Positions 52,753-61,981 of a DNA stretch of 64,000 nucleotides are shown here, in pieces. The notes under the pieces are model-generated. The model ran no database searches. It had not been told where the DNA came from and saw only the letters and a program-made list of their open reading frames with translations. This DNA comes from Streptomyces sp. 11x1 (GTDB taxonomy: Bacteria > Actinomycetota > Actinomycetes > Streptomycetales > Streptomycetaceae). The DNA is taken from contig NZ_CP122458.1 of assembly GCF_032598905.1 (NCBI RefSeq), forward strand, positions 2,666,001-2,730,000, read 5' to 3'. Numbering within the stretch: the stretch's first letter is position 1; each line of letters begins with the position of its first letter. Position numbers and translations under genes: made by a program.

Positions 52753-53511
52753 TCAGACCTCGGGGCGCAGCATCGGCGGGTTGAGGAGGGTGGCACCGCC
52801 GGCCCGGAAGAGCTGGGCGGGACGGCCACCCTGCCGCGTGGTGGTACCGCCGGTGGGCACGAGGAACCCCGGCGTACCCGTCACCTTGCGATGGAAGTTG
52901 CGCGGATCGAGGGCCACTCCCCACACCGCCTCGTAGACACGCCGCAGCTCACCGACCGTGAACTCCGGCGGGCAGAAGGCCGTGGCCAGCGAGGAGTACT
53001 CGATCTTGGAGCGAGCGCGCTCCACCCCGTCCGCGAGGATCTGCGCGTGATCGAAGGCCAAGGGCGCCACCGGCTCGCCGTCACGTCCGTAACCGCCCTG
53101 CTCCAACAGCTCCTCCACGGGTGCCCAGCGCGCACTGTTGGCGTCCCCACCCGGCCGGGGGGCGGGCAGGTCCGGGGCGAGGGCGAGATGGGCGACGCTG
53201 ACGACCCTCATCCTCGGGTCGCGCTTCGGGTCACCGTAGGTCGCCAACTGCTCCAGGTGCGCGCCATTGTCCTGCGCGGGCTCGGACGGTTCGTGGGCGG
53301 TCAGCCCGGTCTCCTCCGCGAGTTCCCTCGCCGCCGCCTGTGACAGATCCTCGTCCGGCCGGACGAAGCCACCGGGCAACGCCCACCGCCCCTGGAACGG
53401 CTGTTCGCCCCGCCGTACCGTCAGCGCGCAGAGCGCATGGCGACGGACGGTCAGCACGACCAGGTCCACGGTGACGGCGAAGGGCGGGTAGTCCGACGGG
53501 TCGTAGGGCAT
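52753..53511 (-). CDS. NUDIX hydrolase with C-terminal winged helix (NrtR-like)
   Basis: A 252-residue protein starting MPYDPSDYPP. The NUDIX box GGFVRPDEDLSQAAARELAEETGL is split here as GGFVRPDEDL then SQAAARELAEETGL, and all consensus residues GX5EX7REUXEEXGU are intact. The C-terminal 70 residues (FTVGELRRVYEAVWGVALDPRNF, given in parts: FTVGELRRVY, EAVWGVALDPRNF) resemble the winged helix of NrtR regulators of NAD metabolism. It could be an ADP-ribose pyrophosphatase, a regulator, or both. Confidence 0.83.
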   Translation of the reverse strand: MPYDPSDYPPFAVTVDLVVLTVRRHALCALTVRRGEQPFQGRWALPGGFVRPDEDLSQAAARELAEETGLTAHEPSEPAQDNGAHLEQLATYGDPKRDPRMRVVSVAHLALAPDLPAPRPGGDANSARWAPVEELLEQGGYGRDGEPVAPLAFDHAQILADGVERARSKIEYSSLATAFCPPEFTVGELRRVYEAVWGVALDPRNFHRKVTGTPGFLVPTGGTTTRQGGRPAQLFRAGGATLLNPPMLRPEV

Positions 53512-53663
53512 GCCGCGATCATAGTCGTCTGCCTGACGATAAACACTCCCTTCACTGGTCACTTCCCCACTTGATCCACTTCTGTCCGTCACCGGTCTTC
53601 GTTGATCGGCCGCCGACGCCGTGCACGGCGCTCCGCCGGCCGTTCCCAGCTCGCCACAGGAGG

Positions 53664-55874
53664 TCACACTCCCAACTGCAGCCCGTCCGCCGCCTCCTCG
53701 ACCATCGCGAGGCCCAGCCTGCTGACACGTACGGCGAAGGATGCGCCCGCGACGCGCAGTCCCGTCATGCAGATCTCTCCCAGCGGCGCACTGCGCACCG
53801 GCCGCAGGGTCACCGTCCCAGCGGGAGCGTCGGGCCGGATGCCGACGAGGGTGGTGAGCAGCAGCACGCCCGCGGCCGCCGCCGTCGCGGCCGGTCTGCA
53901 GGCGGCGGGGTGAGGCAGCGGGGCACTCCCCGCCGTCCGCTGCTCCCCCGCGTACATCTCGGGCAGCCGACGGCCGAAGCTCTCCGCCGCCGCCAGCACC
54001 CCCCGCAGAAGCGCGCTCGCCTCCTTCTCGTACCCGGCGGCCGCGAGCCCCGCGACCGCGATCGCCGTCTCCTGTACGCGCACGGCACCGCTGCGATGGC
54101 CGAAGGGGTTGTACCCCGCTTCCTTCGCCCCCAGGCTCCGCAGTCCCCACCCCGAGTCCATGGCGGGCCCTCCGAGCAGCCGCGCGAGCTGTTCGGTCCG
54201 CACCTTGTCGAGAAGTCCCGGGGCCTGCTCCCCGGCACCGAGCAGGCCGGTGTCGAGGAGGTGGGCGGCACCGGCTCCCAGGTGCGGCACGACCCGCCCG
54301 TCCGGGGTGCGGGCGGCCGCGGGTCTTCCGCCGCCCCGGTCCTCGACCCAGAAATCCGCCGCGAACCGGGCCCGCAGGTCTGCGGCCCAGTCCCGCAGCT
54401 CGGTCCCGCCCGGTCGGCCGTAGGCGTCGAGGAGGTCGGCGCCCAGCAGCGCGGCGCGGTGGGCGTGCGCCTGGGTCTCGCAACGCAGCGGTCCCCCGGG
54501 GCGCGGGTCGGGCAGACAGACACCGCTTCCGACGGCGCCCCGCAGCCACCGCAGGCAGCGCTCGGCCGCCGGCAGCAGTTCCTCCGTCTCCTGCTCGGGG
54601 AGTCCCCATCTCCTGGCCTCCGCGAGGAGCACGGGGAACAGGAGGGTCGCCTCGGTGCCGGTGCAGCCCGGCGGCAGATGCGGGCCCGCGTCCCGCCGCG
54701 GGCCCGGGATCATGCCGGACTGTGCCTCCCGGCCCACGAGTTGGGTGCGGGCGAGGGTACGCAGTGTGCCCGCGGCGAGGCGGGTCCCGAGCGGCAGGGT
54801 CATCCGGGCCGCGACCAGCGCGTCGGCCGGGGCCATGCCGCAGCGCCAGGGCGCGCCCGCCGCCAGGTGTGTGTCCGAGGGATTCTTCGGGTCGCGCAGC
54901 AGCAGGGCTTCGAGGTCCTCCAGGCAGGTGTGCAGCAAGGGCTGCGCCGTCGGGTCGTCGCCCGCCGCACCGGCCTGGGAAAGAGGGCTCGTGGCCCCGC
55001 GCCCCACCGGCCTGATGGGGCCCGCGCCGTCCGGGCGCACTCGCAGCTCCACGCTCCGTGTGCCGCCGGGCGGCAGTTCCAGCTCCCAGCGCAGCAGACC
55101 GGCGGAGGCCAGGGCGTCGGCCGGCGGCGGATGCGCGGTCACCGTGGAGTGCCCGTGCGCGCTCGACCAGCGGAGGCCGGAGTCGTACACACTCGCCGGC
55201 AGTTCCGGGCCGACTCTGCCGGAGGCGACGGCGCCCAGTTCAGCGAGATCCGTTCCCAGCGACACCTCGACGGGCAGGCGCAGTCGGCGGCGGGCCGTGC
55301 TGTGCAGGGTGATCCGCTCGGTGCCGTCCGCATGACGCGTGCGCTCGACCATGACGTCCGGGTCCGGTCCGGCTTCGGTCGACATGCGCAGTGTCGCCAT
55401 GAACCGGGCTCGGTCGGCGGAGAGCATCCGCGCCTGCACGGCGAGCGGTTCCCGTCCGGCCACCCTCACCTGGCAGCGGGAGAGCATGCGCCGTCCGGCA
55501 CGGAAGAAGCCCTCCAGTCCTCGGCCGTTCAACTGGCCCTGCTCCGACGAGATCGCGAGGCCCGGCAGGGCGACACAGATCAGGGTCGTGTGGGCCGGTG
55601 GCAGCTCCGCGGGACGGCGGGGACCGGGGTGCGGCGTCTGCGGGGGCGACGGGCTTCCGGTGGCGGGGTGCGGCAGCCCGGTCGAGACGCCCGCCCCGGG
55701 CACGGCGGGCACCGGGCCGCTCCGGACCGCAGGACGCGAACCTGGGACGCGGGGCAGCGGACTGCGAATGTCCGAAGAAACGCCCGTTCTCTCGCCGCGG
55801 GCCCGGGCGGAGGGCTGGGCCGGCATGAGGAAGGACGGGACGTCGTCGGCATCGGACATGGAGGGCAAGGGCAT
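53664..55874 (-). CDS. Glycogen-debranching-enzyme-like (GDE_N_bis/six-hairpin) protein
   Basis: A 736-residue protein from ATG (MPLPSMSDADD). A Pro/Arg-rich N-terminus (about 1-95) leads to a beta-rich domain (about 96-300) like the debranching N-terminal domain, then an alpha/alpha barrel (about 320-736). In active relatives the barrel has GRDSL and WPHDNA-like motifs; the corresponding stretches read CGMAPADAL and VRVQETAI, so the catalytic acids may be lost. The frame stays open back to 56156 and could begin there, next to the DUF4192 stop. Substrate unknown. Confidence 0.78.
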   Translation of the reverse strand: MPLPSMSDADDVPSFLMPAQPSARARGERTGVSSDIRSPLPRVPGSRPAVRSGPVPAVPGAGVSTGLPHPATGSPSPPQTPHPGPRRPAELPPAHTTLICVALPGLAISSEQGQLNGRGLEGFFRAGRRMLSRCQVRVAGREPLAVQARMLSADRARFMATLRMSTEAGPDPDVMVERTRHADGTERITLHSTARRRLRLPVEVSLGTDLAELGAVASGRVGPELPASVYDSGLRWSSAHGHSTVTAHPPPADALASAGLLRWELELPPGGTRSVELRVRPDGAGPIRPVGRGATSPLSQAGAAGDDPTAQPLLHTCLEDLEALLLRDPKNPSDTHLAAGAPWRCGMAPADALVAARMTLPLGTRLAAGTLRTLARTQLVGREAQSGMIPGPRRDAGPHLPPGCTGTEATLLFPVLLAEARRWGLPEQETEELLPAAERCLRWLRGAVGSGVCLPDPRPGGPLRCETQAHAHRAALLGADLLDAYGRPGGTELRDWAADLRARFAADFWVEDRGGGRPAAARTPDGRVVPHLGAGAAHLLDTGLLGAGEQAPGLLDKVRTEQLARLLGGPAMDSGWGLRSLGAKEAGYNPFGHRSGAVRVQETAIAVAGLAAAGYEKEASALLRGVLAAAESFGRRLPEMYAGEQRTAGSAPLPHPAACRPAATAAAAGVLLLTTLVGIRPDAPAGTVTLRPVRSAPLGEICMTGLRVAGASFAVRVSRLGLAMVEEAADGLQLGV

Positions 55875-56156
55875 GGGGTGGCTTCTTCTGTCTTCGGCGC
55901 GCGTGGGGTGCGCTCGGCACCAAGTGGGGAGCCGGAGAGGGACGGGGGGCGACGGCCGCGGGGCCAGGCCACGGGTACCGCCACTCAGGTGAACGGAGCG
56001 GCTCCGCTCCGGGTCACGCCCCTGGCCCGGGAAGCCGAGCGACCAGCGGGGCGGCGACATGACCGCGACGTACCTGAAGGGCAGCAGCGCGCTCAGGCAC
56101 ACTCCGAACCAGAACAGCGCCACGCTCCGCGCCCAGTGCCACATCGGCGTGCTCAC
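55875..56156 (-). other. Candidate N-terminal extension with a membrane helix
   Basis: In frame with the debranching-like gene and without a stop, 94 codons run back to a GTG that overlaps the DUF4192 stop (GTGA). The first ~45 codons show clear third-position G/C bias and encode a hydrophobic helix (WARSVALFWFGVCLSALLPF). The later codons include AGA AGA and ACT and look non-coding. It is either an extension of the enzyme or a small membrane protein fused by drift. Confidence 0.45.
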
Positions 56157-57763
56157 GTTTCCCCCTCCGTGGGCTGCCCACCACCACCGCGGCGGGCCCG
56201 CGCCCGAGCGCTCGCTCCGTCGGCCGTGCTGCCCGGTCGACGGCCTGCGGGTGCGTTGCTGGTGGCGGAGCGCGACCGACGGGTTGGAGCGGCGCCGGCC
56301 CCTCCGGGGCGTGGAGCGGCGCCGAGTGATCGCCGAACGGTGCGGCCGTCTGCGTTCCCTGCCGGGTGCGACCTGCGTCGGCGTCGGGGGCCGGTCGCGA
56401 TGCAGGGTTCGGCCGAGGCCGACTGCGGGGCCGGACGCTGCTCGGAAGGGCCCTCCTCGCCGTGGCCACCAGCACCAGCACCAGCACCAGCACCAGCACC
56501 GGCACCGGCACTGGCACTGGCACGGTCCGGTGTCAGGTCGCGTCCCCTGCGTTCGGCACGCAGGCAGCGGCGAATGGATTCGGGATCGAGGCCTTCGTTG
56601 CAGGCCTGGTGCAGGAGACGGGCGAAGAGGTAGTCGGGGTCTGCGGCGAGGGCCATGGCCAAGGCCTCGCGTGCCTCCAGTTCGTCCCCCGAGGACCATG
56701 CGACCCAGCCCGCGAGCGTGAGCGGGGCAGCGGCGTGCTCGCCGTAGCGACCGACGCAGCGGCGGGCGAGGGCCCGCCAGAGCCGGAGAGCAGGGCCGGC
56801 TTCGTCGCCTTCCATCCATTCGGCGGCGCGGTCGCGGGTGGCACGGTCCTGGAGTCCGAGGATCAGCGTGGCCGCGTCCTCGTGGCCGACGAGTTCGTCG
56901 TCGTGCAGGTCCGCGTCCAGCGTGCCGGGCACGGCCGGAGCGGCGGCCAGCCGCCCGATGGCGCGCTGTGCCACGGCGAGGGTCTCCTCGGCCACGTCCG
57001 CGCGGCTCTCCGCGTGCAGAATGCGAGGGACGAGCGCGGACTGCGCGGCGTCGAGGGCGGCCTCCTGCTGCAGCGCGGCAGCGGTCTCCCAGGGCAGCAG
57101 CCTGGCCCGCATCTCCTTCAGCGTGCCGCGCACCTGGAGGCCCGCGTAGGTCGCGGCGGCGGCCAGCACGGAGGTACCCGGCAGCCCCATCGACTCTCCG
57201 TCGGAAGAACAGCATCCGTTGCCGGGGCAGCAGTAGGACCAGAAGCGGCCGTCCGAGATGCACAGGGCCTCGACCACCGGGACGTCCAGGGCGCCGCAGG
57301 CCCTGCGCAGCAGTTGGGCGAGGGGCCGCAGGCGTTCCATGACGTCGCGTGGCGACTCACCGCTCGCCGGGTCCTGGCAGAGGAAGGCGACCATGCTCTC
57401 CGGCCTGGCTCCTCGACGCTCACTTCCGGTCACCAGTCCATGGGCCAGCTGCTGGGCCACGGACGGCCAGTCGTCGGTCTGGGCCGGGATGCCCAGCCGT
57501 GCGCGTCCGCCGAAGCGTCCCCGTGCGTCCCGGTCGTGCAGAGCGACGAGGACGATGCTGTCTTCCGGTCGATATCCGAGGAGGTAGGGCAGGGCGTCGG
57601 CGAGTTCGGCCGGGGTGCGGAGGGTGACCTGCTGTCCGTCGGTGGGTCCCTTGGCCGTGCCGTGTCCCAGGTAGGACGAGGGCTCGCTCCTGCGCCCGCA
57701 TCCGTTCTGCCCACCGATGCCACTGTTGCCGGAGGTCCCGGCCGCTTCGCTGTGATTCGTCAT
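56153..57763 (-). CDS. DUF4192 domain protein with Gly-Ala and Arg-rich tail
   Basis: A 536-residue protein. The DUF4192 domain (about 45-400) starts VTLRTPAELADALPYLLGYRPEDSIVLVAL (given as VTLRTPAELADALPY then LLGYRPEDSIV), a sequence typical of the family, and includes a Cys cluster (YCCPGNGCC). Residues about 420-440 are a Gly-Ala run encoded by a hexanucleotide repeat, and the last 100 residues are Arg/Ala/Pro-rich and disordered. Function is unknown. It ends by overlapping the next gene's possible GTG. Confidence 0.85.
   Translation of the reverse strand: MTNHSEAAGTSGNSGIGGQNGCGRRSEPSSYLGHGTAKGPTDGQQVTLRTPAELADALPYLLGYRPEDSIVLVALHDRDARGRFGGRARLGIPAQTDDWPSVAQQLAHGLVTGSERRGARPESMVAFLCQDPASGESPRDVMERLRPLAQLLRRACGALDVPVVEALCISDGRFWSYCCPGNGCCSSDGESMGLPGTSVLAAAATYAGLQVRGTLKEMRARLLPWETAAALQQEAALDAAQSALVPRILHAESRADVAEETLAVAQRAIGRLAAAPAVPGTLDADLHDDELVGHEDAATLILGLQDRATRDRAAEWMEGDEAGPALRLWRALARRCVGRYGEHAAAPLTLAGWVAWSSGDELEAREALAMALAADPDYLFARLLHQACNEGLDPESIRRCLRAERRGRDLTPDRASASAGAGAGAGAGAGAGGHGEEGPSEQRPAPQSASAEPCIATGPRRRRRSHPAGNADGRTVRRSLGAAPRPGGAGAAPTRRSRSATSNAPAGRRPGSTADGASARARARRGGGGQPTEGET
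56468..56521. repeat. Hexanucleotide microsatellite in the DUF4192 gene
   Basis: Nine units of six bases: five ACCAGC, two ACCGGC and two ACTGGC. On the minus strand they encode alternating Gly and Ala. Slippage here adds or removes Gly-Ala dipeptides without changing frame. Confidence 0.9.
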
Positions 57764-57803
57764 GCGGTGACCATCTCGCGGATCTTGAGATTCCGCTTTG
57801 CCC

Positions 57804-57845
57804 TGTGGATAAGTCCGACCATGATCACGTCAGAAGCTGTCCACA
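57804..57845. promoter_or_regulatory. Two DnaA-box-like sites upstream of the RecQ-like gene
   Basis: TGTGGATAA (57804-57812) is a perfect reverse DnaA box (TTATCCACA). CTGTCCACA (57837-57845) differs at one base from the Streptomyces form TTGTCCACA. They face each other, 33 bp apart, in the 133-bp divergent region of recQ-like and DUF4192 genes. Two boxes in one small promoter region are suggestive of DnaA-linked control, but not proof. Confidence 0.5.
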
Positions 57846-57896
57846 GTTCGCCCCGCTCGTTCGCGCGATGTCCGAGGCATCGGGTTGCATGGGGCC

Positions 57897-60077
57897 ATGA
57901 GCGACGAAGACCTGCCCTCAACGGACCGCCAAGATCTGCGCACGGCCGCCGACACCGTGCTCGCCCGCCTCGTCGGCACCCCCGCGGGCTCCGCGCGGCT
58001 GCGCGAGGACCAGTGGCATGCCATCGCGGCGCTCGTCGCCGAGCAGCGCAGAGCCCTGGTGGTGCAGCGCACGGGCTGGGGCAAGTCCGCGGTCTACTTC
58101 GTCGCGACCGCGCTCCTGCGCCAGCGGGGCGCGGGCCCCACCGTCATCGTCTCCCCGCTCCTCGCCCTCATGCGCAACCAGGTGGAGGCGGCCGCCCGCG
58201 CCGGCATCCACGCCCGGACCATCAACTCGTCGAACACGGAGGAGTGGGACACCATCCGCCAGGAGGTCACGGCGGGCGCGGTGGACGTGCTCCTGGTCAG
58301 CCCGGAGCGGCTCAACAACCCGGACTTCCGTGACCAGGTCCTGCCCGAGCTGGCCGCCGCGACCGGGTTGCTCGTGGTCGACGAGGCGCACTGCATCTCG
58401 GACTGGGGTCATGACTTCCGCCCCGACTACCGCCGACTGCGCACCATGCTGGCCGATCTGCCGCCAGGTGTCCCCGTGCTGGCCACGACCGCGACGGCCA
58501 ACGCGCGCGTGACGGCCGACGTGGCGGAGCAACTGGGCACGGGCGGCGGCACGGACGCCCTGGTCCTGCGTGGGCCGCTGGACCGCGAGAGCCTGAGCCT
58601 CGGCGTGCTCGAACTACCGGACGCCGCCCACCGGATGGCCTGGCTCGCCGACCACCTGGACGAGTTGCCGGGCTCCGGGATCATCTACACGCTCACCGTG
58701 GCCGCCGCCGAGGAGGTCACCGCATTCCTCCGCCAGTGTGGGCACACCGTGACGTCGTACACCGGCAAGACGGAGAACGCCGACCGGCAGCAGGCCGAGG
58801 AGGACCTGCTCGCCAACCGGGTCAAGGCGCTGGTCGCCACCTCCGCACTGGGGATGGGCTTCGACAAGCCCGACCTCGGCTTCGTGGTGCACCTCGGTTC
58901 ACCGTCCTCCCCCATCGCCTACTACCAGCAGGTGGGCCGCGCGGGCCGGGGCGTCGAGCACGCCGAGGTGCTGCTGCTTCCCGGCAAGGAGGACCAGGCG
59001 ATCTGGGAGTACTTCGCCTCGGTCACCTTCCCTCCGGAGGAGCAGGTGCGGCGGACCCTGGACGTCCTGGCACACGCGGAGCGACCTCTCTCCCTGCCCG
59101 CTCTCGAGCCTCTGGTGGAACTGCGCCGCTCCCGGTTGGAGACGATGCTGAAGGTCCTCGACGTGGACGGCGCGGTCCGCCGCGTCCAGGGCGGCTGGGT
59201 CGCAACCGGCGTCCCCTGGACCTACGACACCGAGCGCTACGCGTGGGTCGCCAAGCAGCGCGCGGCCGAGCAGCAGGCGATGCGTGACTACGTGACGACG
59301 ACGGGCTGCCGGATGGAGTTCCTGCGGCGGCAGTTGGACGACGAGGAGGCCGCGCCGTGCGGGCGCTGCGACACCTGCGCGAAGCCCCGGTTCGCGGAGA
59401 CCGTCTCCTCGGCCGCGCTGGACGCGGCGCGCGGCGAGTTGGGGCGGGCCGGGGTCGAGGTGGAGCCCCGCAAGATGTGGCCGACCGGGCTGCCGGCGGT
59501 CGGCGTCAATCTGAAGGGACGCATCCCGGCCGGTGAACAGGCCGCTCCAGGACGAGCGTTGGGGCGACTGTCTGACATCGGCTGGGGCAACCGACTGCGG
59601 CCGATGCTCGCCCCCCAGGCCCCGGACGGGCCGGTGCCGGACGATGTGGCGAAGGCGGTGGTGGCCGTACTGGCCGACTGGGCGAAGGGCCCCGGCGGCT
59701 GGGCCTCCGGCCAGGCCGACGCACCGCCCCGTCCGGTGGGTGTCGTCACCATGGCGTCCCGTACACGGCCGCAGTTGATCGGTTCCCTCGGCGCGCGGAT
59801 CGCCGAGATCGGCCGAATGCCCCTGCTGGGCTCGGTGGCGTACACCGGCGCGGTCTCCCAGGTCACCCGGAGCAACAGCGCACAACGCCTCAAGGCGCTC
59901 GACGGGGCACTGACCGTGCCCCCTGAACTGGCCGCCGCTCTCGCGGAGGCGGACGGGCCCGTGCTGCTGGTCGACGACGCCACGGAGACCGGCTGGACGC
60001 TCGCGGTCGCCACGCGCGTGCTCCGGCGCGCGGGCGCGCAGGGGGTGCTCCCGCTCGTTCTCGCCGTCCGGGGGTGA
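57897..60077 (+). CDS. RecQ-like ATP-dependent DNA helicase with C-terminal phosphoribosyltransferase-like domain
   Basis: A 726-residue superfamily 2 helicase. Motif I is GWGKS (60-64), motif II DEAH (162-165, followed by [13 protein letters not shown]), motif III ATTATA, and motif [11 protein letters not shown] zinc-binding cluster (CRMEFL ... CGRCDTC) follows at about 470-500. The C-terminal 200 residues form a separate domain that ends [13 protein letters not shown], the phosphoribosyl-pyrophosphate loop of ComF-like phosphoribosyltransferases. This fusion is typical of actinobacterial proteins. ATG chosen over an upstream TTG. Confidence 0.9.
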   Translation: MSDEDLPSTDRQDLRTAADTVLARLVGTPAGSARLREDQWHAIAALVAEQRRALVVQRTGWGKSAVYFVATALLRQRGAGPTVIVSPLLALMRNQVEAAARAGIHARTINSSNTEEWDTIRQEVTAGAVDVLLVSPERLNNPDFRDQVLPELAAATGLLVVDEAHCISDWGHDFRPDYRRLRTMLADLPPGVPVLATTATANARVTADVAEQLGTGGGTDALVLRGPLDRESLSLGVLELPDAAHRMAWLADHLDELPGSGIIYTLTVAAAEEVTAFLRQCGHTVTSYTGKTENADRQQAEEDLLANRVKALVATSALGMGFDKPDLGFVVHLGSPSSPIAYYQQVGRAGRGVEHAEVLLLPGKEDQAIWEYFASVTFPPEEQVRRTLDVLAHAERPLSLPALEPLVELRRSRLETMLKVLDVDGAVRRVQGGWVATGVPWTYDTERYAWVAKQRAAEQQAMRDYVTTTGCRMEFLRRQLDDEEAAPCGRCDTCAKPRFAETVSSAALDAARGELGRAGVEVEPRKMWPTGLPAVGVNLKGRIPAGEQAAPGRALGRLSDIGWGNRLRPMLAPQAPDGPVPDDVAKAVVAVLADWAKGPGGWASGQADAPPRPVGVVTMASRTRPQLIGSLGARIAEIGRMPLLGSVAYTGAVSQVTRSNSAQRLKALDGALTVPPELAAALAEADGPVLLVDDATETGWTLAVATRVLRRAGAQGVLPLVLAVRG

Positions 60078-60334
60078 CCGACCGTCAACCGCGCGTGAGC
60101 CCCGTGCCGCTTGGGCGTTGCGAACGCGTCCCATGCGCAGGGATATAAGCGGTGGATCACCACAAAACTGTCAGTGGCCCCAATTGCTCGTTGCCGCAAC
60201 CAACTTCGCCAGGAAGAATTGGAGTCCGCTCCCCGCACGGCCCACTCGTTCATCGGTAGGGCTTCTGCTGCGGCGTGCGCTCCCCAAGTCCGACCCCCGC
60301 CCCGCTGTGTGGGCGCGTAGCCGAAGGGAGGATC

Positions 60335-60961
60335 GTGACCTTCGGATTCGCTCCGTCCTCGGCGGCCTCCGTGTCGACCTCTGCCGACCTCTCCGCCACT
60401 TCCGCCAACCGGTTGCTCGAGCCCGCGGAATGGGCCGCCGCCGGGATTCCGCTGCTGCGCAATCCCCGGGAGGTCGTCAGCGGGCTGCACGCGCGGCATC
60501 AGCCCCGGCCCACGACGGCGGTCGTCGCCGTCCTGGATCCGGACGAGCGGCTGATGGCGAGCGCCTCGTTCGTCCGGCGCCCGACCCCAGCCGACGGGTG
60601 GATGTTCCGCAACGCCCTCCTCGCGCAGCTGCGCAGGGTCATTCCGCATGATCTGCGCCGGCGCACCCCGGTGCGTACGGCCGTGCTGCTCTACTGCCGT
60701 GACGGCGACGCGCGTTGGACGGAGGAGGACGGGGCGTGGATGTGGGGGCTGCGGGACGCCTGCACCCTGCACGGGCTGCGCTGCGGGGCGTACATCACGC
60801 TGACACGTGACGGCTGGCAGGTCATCGGCGAGGGCCGGGGTGGCCGTCGGCCGCACGCAGACTCACCGGCCGAGCCCTTCGCCACGGCCGTCGCGCCGCC
60901 GCCCATACCCCGCACCGGTGGCGTCGCGTCGGAGGTACTGCGCCGAGCCGCGGCGCGCTGA
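60335..60961 (+). CDS. Conserved hypothetical protein
   Basis: A 208-residue protein starting with GTG (VTFGFAPSSA) and a clear GGGAGG site 5 nt upstream. The Ser/Ala-rich N-terminus (about 1-30) precedes a compact domain (about 35-180) with AVVAVLDPDERLMASASF and AVLLYCRDGDARWTEED. The last 40 residues are Pro/Ala-rich. It has no recognisable catalytic motif or membrane segment. Similar streptomycete proteins are annotated only as hypothetical. Confidence 0.75.
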   Translation: MTFGFAPSSAASVSTSADLSATSANRLLEPAEWAAAGIPLLRNPREVVSGLHARHQPRPTTAVVAVLDPDERLMASASFVRRPTPADGWMFRNALLAQLRRVIPHDLRRRTPVRTAVLLYCRDGDARWTEEDGAWMWGLRDACTLHGLRCGAYITLTRDGWQVIGEGRGGRRPHADSPAEPFATAVAPPPIPRTGGVASEVLRRAAAR

Positions 60962-61307
60962 GCCGCAGCCCCTGGACCGCTTCGGCACGCCCGGCCCGAA
61001 CACCGCGAACGCCCGCCCTCACCCTCCGCGAAGCCACGGGGGGTGAGGCAGCACCGCCCTCGCCTCGCGGCACCGCACCGCACCGCACCGCACCGATAAG
61101 CAGAGCCGCGGCAGCGCGGGAGCGGCAGCGCGGCGGAACCGGCCGCCGACGTCCGACGCAGCGCCCCCGGACACGCCGAAACACCCCGCAGGCACGCCGA
61201 AGCGCCCCGTCACGGGGTGTGGCCGCAGTGTCGCCCGGATCGTTCGCGGGCAGACACGGCTCCCCGGCGGGCCCTCGCGGGCCGACCGGGGCCAGGTCCG
61301 CAGTCGC
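60962..61307. other. Convergent intergenic region with a pentanucleotide repeat
   Basis: A 346-bp region between two convergent genes. It contains the hairpin at 61017-61048 and five tandem CACCG units (61071-61095). The remainder is G+C-rich with no gene or other element that I can support. Confidence 0.55.
61017..61048 (+). terminator. Hairpin after the 60335 gene
   Basis: CCTCACCC (61017-61024) and GGGTGAGG (61041-61048) form a perfect 8-bp stem with a 16-nt loop, 56 nt past the stop. There is no T-run. Confidence 0.6.
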
Positions 61308-61913
61308 TCAGACTCCGGCGCCCAGCACCGAGTTGATCGTCTGCGGGTCGCCGCACACGATCAACAGGGCCCGGGCCCGGCCGAGGGCCTTGGGGAGCGC
61401 CTGGGCGGTGACGGCATCGGTTCCGCCGTTGACGGCGACCACGACGACGGGACGCGGCGCGGCCCGGTCGGTGGCCGAGGCATCGGCGTAGAAGACGTCG
61501 TCGCCCGCGTCGTGCTGCGCCCAGTAGGCGGCCTCGCCGAAGGAGAGCTCGTGGTCGGCCCACGGGTGCGACTCGCCGGTGGTGATCACCAGCACGTCAC
61601 CGGGGGCACGGCCCGACTCCAACAGCAGGTCGACGGCTTCTTCGGCGGCGTCCAGCGCGCCCTCGGCCGAGGCCGGGATCAGCTGGATCTGCGGGGTTGC
61701 GGCAGGGGCGGACGGCCCGGGCTTGGCCGCGGCGTGAGCCGCGCGCTGAGCCGGCACCGGCCGGGCAGGCCCCGGACGACCAGGACGCGGTGGAGCCGCG
61801 GGACGGGGACCGGGTACGGGACGGGGGGTCGGCGCGACCCGGCCGCTGGCCGGAGTGGCACGCGGGCCCTGGGCACTCTCGTGAATCTGAGGCTCCTCGG
61901 GAATGAGAGGCAT
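61308..61913 (-). CDS. Conserved hypothetical protein with Pro/Ala-rich N-terminus
   Basis: A 201-residue protein started at MPLIPEEPQI, although neither this ATG nor one 17 codons upstream has a clear ribosome site. Residues about 20-75 are Pro/Arg/Ala-rich and disordered. The C-terminal domain (about 80-200) is an alpha/beta fold: ALDAAEEAVDLLLESG, VLVITTGESHPWADHELSFGEAAYW (read as VLVITTGESH then PWADHELSFG) and LIVCGDPQTINSVLGAGV. It lies 68 bp after rnhB in the same direction. I do not recognise a function. Confidence 0.75.
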   Translation of the reverse strand: MPLIPEEPQIHESAQGPRATPASGRVAPTPRPVPGPRPAAPPRPGRPGPARPVPAQRAAHAAAKPGPSAPAATPQIQLIPASAEGALDAAEEAVDLLLESGRAPGDVLVITTGESHPWADHELSFGEAAYWAQHDAGDDVFYADASATDRAAPRPVVVVAVNGGTDAVTAQALPKALGRARALLIVCGDPQTINSVLGAGV

Positions 61914-61981
61914 GAGCTGATTTTTATCAAACGCTGGTGCGACTCGCGTCGGCGGGTGGCACATGAGTGCGAACGGATCCG

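Noticed and set aside
53571..56633. 1020-residue open frame antisense to the debranching-like and DUF4192 genes
   Set aside because: Composition is Arg/Gly/Pro-rich without domain structure, whereas the minus-strand proteins carry family features.
56153..57263. Extension of the debranching-like frame across the whole DUF4192 gene
   Set aside because: The DUF4192 reading frame is clearly coding there, so only the part up to 56156 was considered as a possible extension.
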